Assembly (NCBI GenBank): GCA_031255815.1
Contig: JAIRRU010000285.1
Location: 1 to 8,780 of the forward strand
DNA length: 8,780 bases
Source of the DNA: Treponema sp.
GTDB taxonomy: Bacteria; Spirochaetota; Spirochaetia; Treponematales; Breznakiellaceae
Reading direction: 5' to 3'
Shown one piece after another: positions 5,582 to 8,780 of the stretch. Under the pieces are notes generated by a model. That model was not told the origin of the DNA and did no database searches. It worked only from the letters and a program-made list of their open reading frames with translations. The translations under genes were made by a program, and so were the position numbers. The number at the start of each line of letters is the position of its first letter. The first letter of the stretch is position 1.

Positions 5582-8500
5582 ATGAATATTGCTGGATATT
5601 CGGTTAAGCGTCCGGTTACTGTCGTGGTACTTTATGCCCTGGCCTTGGGCATCGCCGCCACAATGGTTCCCAATCTCGCGGTAGACCTTTACCCGTCCAC
5701 CGATCAGCCGGTGCTTTCGGTCTATACCCGTTTCCCCGGCGCCGGGCCCGGGGATGTGGAAAGAAACGTTACCGAACGGCTGGAGCGGGCCCTTTCCGCC
5801 TCCCGCGGGCTTACCAATATCACCAGTAACTCCCAGTTCGAGTCGAGCTTTATCAACCTGGAATTTGCCTACGGGACGGACATGGACAAGGCGGTAACCG
5901 ACGCCCAGACCCTGCTGAACCGCCTGGTTAACTCCCTGCCCGACGGGGTGGAGGCTCCCACGGTACGGCGTTTCGACATGAGCGCCATGCCCATCATGCG
6001 CCTGGTAGTCCGGGGCAACTACCCCCCGGATCAGCTCCGGCTCTTCGCCGAGGACGAGATCCAGTCCAGCATCGAGCGGATCGACGGGGTGGCTTCCGCG
6101 GAGGTTACGGGGGGCACGACCCGGATCGTCAAGGTCGCGGTTTCCCTGAACCGGCTGGCCGCCTTCAACCTTACCCTGAGCGATATCACCAGCGCCCTGC
6201 GGGGCCAGAACGTCCTTTCCTCCGGGGGGAATCTGCGCCGGGGCACCAGGGAATACCAGATCATGACCCGGGAAGAACTGGTCAGCGTGGATCAGATCAA
6301 GCGCCTGGTGGTCAAGACAGTCGGCCTCAACGCTCCCGGCCCGGTTATGGCTAACCGTTCCCAGGTGGTGCGGCTTGAGGACATTGCCGACGTAAGCCTG
6401 GGTTACAACGACAACGCGGCCCGGGTCTATGTAAACGGCGAGAGCGGGGTCTATATCCAGGTGACCAGCGAAAGCGACAGCAACCAGGTAAAGGTGTCGG
6501 ATCGGGTGCGGGCGGCTCTTGAGGGCATCAACGCCGATCTGCCCCGGGGCATCACGCTGGAGGTTCTGTCGGACAACACGGCCATGATCCGGGCCACCCT
6601 TAACCAGGTATATACCAACGCCCTTCAGGGCGCCTTCCTGGCCATGCTGATCCTCCTCCTCTTCCTGCGGAACATCAAGGGCACCCTTATCATCGGCATG
6701 GCCATACCCGTCTCCATCCTCCTTACCGTCATGTGTATGGCCGTGTTCGGCTTTACCCTGAACCTTCTTACCATGACCGGCCTTATCATGGGCCTGGGGA
6801 TGACCATGGACGGCTCCATCGTGATTCTGGAAAATGTCCACAGTTACCGCGAGCGGGGCGCGAAGCCGGATATCGCCGCGATCCTGGGAAGCCGGGAGAT
6901 GCTCCGGGCGATTATCGCCTCCTCGACTACCACCATCTGCGTGTTTATCCCCCTCATCATCTACAAGAACGATCTGCGGCAGATGGGCCAGCTTTTCAGC
7001 GATCTCATCTTTACCGTGGTGATAAGCCTTGTCTGTTCCCTGCTGGTGGCTGTCAGCCTGGTGCCCAGCCTCTGCGGCTCGATCCTCAAACTCGATACCC
7101 GCAAGCAGAAACCCCTCAAAAACCGGGCGCTCCGCTGGATAGACGACCGGATGGAAGGTTTCTTCCGGGGGATGGAGGACCGTTACCGCCTCGCGCTGGA
7201 ATACTGCCTCTCCCACCGCCTCCTGGTGATAGGCCTGGCGCTGGCCCTCCTTGTTTTCTCCCTCCTCCAGTTTGCCGGAGTGGGGATGAATATGTACATC
7301 CGTACCCGTACCGACGACAGCGTAAACATCAACGTTGCCATGCCCCAGGGAACCGCCATCGACGTTACCGAGGCGGTGCTCTTCGATATCGAGGAGCTTA
7401 TCAAGCGGGAAGTGCAGGGTTACCGGAATATTATTCTTACCGCCAGGCGGGGCGGGAACAGTCAGGGTTCCATCCAGATTACCCTGCCGGAGCCGGCCAT
7501 GCAGATTGACAACCCCGAGTCGATCATGAGGAAGCTGAGCCCCTACACCGACGCCATTCCCGGGGCCCAGGTGAGCTTCCGGGCCGGGCGGGGCATGGGG
7601 AGTACCTCCGCCGTAGCGATGGCCATAAGTTCCCGGAACTACGACGCCATCATGGAAACCGCGGGGGAGATACAGAGCATCATGACCCGTTATCTCCCGG
7701 AAATCGAAAATCCGGTCATCAACATTGACGAGGGCGCGCCCCAACTGACCGTTGAAATAGACCGGGAACGGGCCGCGTCTCTGGGCGTGTCCCTCTCTTC
7801 CATCGCCAGCGAGGTTCGTACCGCCATGAACGGTTACACCACCGCCACCATGAGCCAGGGGGATCGGCTGGTGAATGTCAATGTGATGCTCCGGGACTCG
7901 GATCGGCTGGGGCTCCCCAATCTGGACGCGGTGTTCGTGCTGAACCGCGCCGGGGCCAGGATCTCCCTTTCCAACGTGGCCCGGATCGTCGAAGACCGGG
8001 CGCCCTCTTCCATCCGGCGGGAGAAGCAGGAGCGGGTTATCCGGATAACCGGGGAGCTTCCTCCGGGAATCGCCGCCACGGATATGCAGCGCCAGCTGGA
8101 AAACACGATAAAGCAGTACCTGGTAAGCAGGGAGGATGTAACGGTTCGTTATCTGGGGGAAGCCCAGGAGATCGACACCTACTTCTGGCGCTTCGTGTTT
8201 ATCATCGCCACGGCGGTGTTTCTCGTCTTCGGCGTTATGGCGAGCCAGTTTGAATCCTTCGTGGATCCGCTGATCATCTTCTTCTCCATCCCCCTCCTCT
8301 TTATCGGGGTGATCTGGATATACAAGTTTACCGGGCAGGCCATGTCCATGTTCTCCGTGGTCGGCATTGTCGCCCTGGTGGGGGTTGTGGTGAACAACGG
8401 CATCGTTCTGGTGGATTATACCAATACCCTCCGGGCGCGGGGCATGAAGGTAAGGGACGCCTGCCTGGAGGCGGGCCGGAACCGCCTGCGGCCCATCCTG

Positions 8501-8764
8501 ATGACCAGCCTTACCACGATCCTCGGGATGTTCCCCATTGCCTTTTTCCCCGGCATCGGCGCGGATACCATCCAGCCCATCGGCAAGACCTTTGTGGGAG
8601 GCCTTACGGTAAGCTCCATTATGACCCTCTTTGTTACTCCGGTCATGTACTCGATCCTGAACAGCCGGCACGACAGGAAGCGGGAAAAAGCGGAAGCCCA
8701 AGGGCGGCAAAACGGATTCGAGGAAGCGGCCGAAACCCTGCAGCTCGCCGCCGGGGGGAAGTAG
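5582..8764 (+). CDS. RND-family efflux transporter, inner-membrane pump
   Basis: This transporter of 1060 residues has the full duplicated RND layout. TM1 is at about residues 11-31, followed by a periplasmic porter/docking domain to about 335. TM2-TM6 follow (LLLFLRNIKGTLIIGMAIPV, then MTMDGSIVILENV in TM4). TM7 is near 544-562, a second periplasmic domain runs to about 865, and TM8-TM12 run from about 868. A short charged, probably cytoplasmic tail follows. It should use the proton gradient to export substrate through the adaptor and TolC-like partner as a homotrimer. The proton-relay region departs from AcrB: the Asp-Asp pair is Asp410-Gly411, and the TM10 lysine position is Asn938 (VVVNNGIVLVDY). 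AGGGGG at 5572-5577, overlapping the upstream stop codon, precedes ATG. The substrate (drugs, detergents, lipids) cannot be assigned; the heavy-metal class is not indicated. The long open frame on the opposite strand is not a gene. Confidence 0.95.
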   Translation: MNIAGYSVKRPVTVVVLYALALGIAATMVPNLAVDLYPSTDQPVLSVYTRFPGAGPGDVERNVTERLERALSASRGLTNITSNSQFESSFINLEFAYGTDMDKAVTDAQTLLNRLVNSLPDGVEAPTVRRFDMSAMPIMRLVVRGNYPPDQLRLFAEDEIQSSIERIDGVASAEVTGGTTRIVKVAVSLNRLAAFNLTLSDITSALRGQNVLSSGGNLRRGTREYQIMTREELVSVDQIKRLVVKTVGLNAPGPVMANRSQVVRLEDIADVSLGYNDNAARVYVNGESGVYIQVTSESDSNQVKVSDRVRAALEGINADLPRGITLEVLSDNTAMIRATLNQVYTNALQGAFLAMLILLLFLRNIKGTLIIGMAIPVSILLTVMCMAVFGFTLNLLTMTGLIMGLGMTMDGSIVILENVHSYRERGAKPDIAAILGSREMLRAIIASSTTTICVFIPLIIYKNDLRQMGQLFSDLIFTVVISLVCSLLVAVSLVPSLCGSILKLDTRKQKPLKNRALRWIDDRMEGFFRGMEDRYRLALEYCLSHRLLVIGLALALLVFSLLQFAGVGMNMYIRTRTDDSVNINVAMPQGTAIDVTEAVLFDIEELIKREVQGYRNIILTARRGGNSQGSIQITLPEPAMQIDNPESIMRKLSPYTDAIPGAQVSFRAGRGMGSTSAVAMAISSRNYDAIMETAGEIQSIMTRYLPEIENPVINIDEGAPQLTVEIDRERAASLGVSLSSIASEVRTAMNGYTTATMSQGDRLVNVNVMLRDSDRLGLPNLDAVFVLNRAGARISLSNVARIVEDRAPSSIRREKQERVIRITGELPPGIAATDMQRQLENTIKQYLVSREDVTVRYLGEAQEIDTYFWRFVFIIATAVFLVFGVMASQFESFVDPLIIFFSIPLLFIGVIWIYKFTGQAMSMFSVVGIVALVGVVVNNGIVLVDYTNTLRARGMKVRDACLEAGRNRLRPILMTSLTTILGMFPIAFFPGIGADTIQPIGKTFVGGLTVSSIMTLFVTPVMYSILNSRHDRKREKAEAQGRQNGFEEAAETLQLAAGGK

Positions 8765-8780
8765 TTTCAGGCCGCGCCAG
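8765..8780. other. Window end after the RND gene
   Basis: Sixteen bases follow the stop codon. No terminator or gene start can be seen, so whether the operon continues is unknown. Confidence 0.5.

Noticed and set aside
5570..8710. Open frame of 1046 codons on the - strand opposite the RND gene
   Set aside because: It is a codon-bias shadow: GC-rich codons of the + gene remove stops from the complementary frame. The translation is His/Gly/Asp-rich with no recognisable domain, while the + strand encodes an unmistakable RND pump.

Overview
The window looks like chromosomal DNA of a GC-rich bacterium (about 60% G+C by eye), most likely a spirochaete of the Treponema type. That placement is an inference. 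It rests on the TolC / membrane-fusion protein / RND gene order, which matches Borrelia besC-besA-besB, on a fusion protein with no alpha-hairpin (as described for BesA), and on the style of the intergenic repeats. No ribosomal or other marker gene is present to confirm it. All genes are on the + strand.

Region 1 (1-467) has no gene. It holds two copies, 260 bp apart and about 93% identical, of an element of about 207 bp. Each copy carries six TTCGTG hexamers in a 3+3 inverted arrangement, mostly phased at 9 bp. Copy 2 ends inside the promoter of the first gene.

Region 2 (466-2893) holds two genes of an uncharacterised DNA-metabolism pair: a radical-SAM protein with a C-terminal helix-hairpin-helix (TIGR03916-like) and a DUF4130 protein (TIGR03915-like). 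In many bacteria this pair accompanies or is fused to a uracil-DNA-glycosylase-family domain; none is visible here. Each gene has a matching promoter: TTGC-type -35, 17-bp spacer, TATA(G/C)T -10, then six bases to ATG. Neither has a Shine-Dalgarno sequence, so both mRNAs may be leaderless.

Region 3 (2894-3195) is a structured intergenic stretch with a possible terminator, an AT-rich palindrome, candidate promoter elements and hairpins. It contains two of three copies of a TTGTTCCAAAACCCG motif; the third lies between the two DNA-metabolism genes.

Region 4 (3196-8764) is a complete three-gene tripartite efflux operon: TolC-like outer-membrane factor, membrane-fusion protein (TTG start overlapping the preceding stop), and an RND transporter of 1060 residues. 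The products should form one pump across both membranes. The substrate cannot be read from the sequence, and no regulator gene is in the window. The last 16 bases hold nothing recognisable.

The strongest candidate for undescribed biology is the radical-SAM/DUF4130 pair with twin leaderless-type promoters; the intergenic repeats come next.
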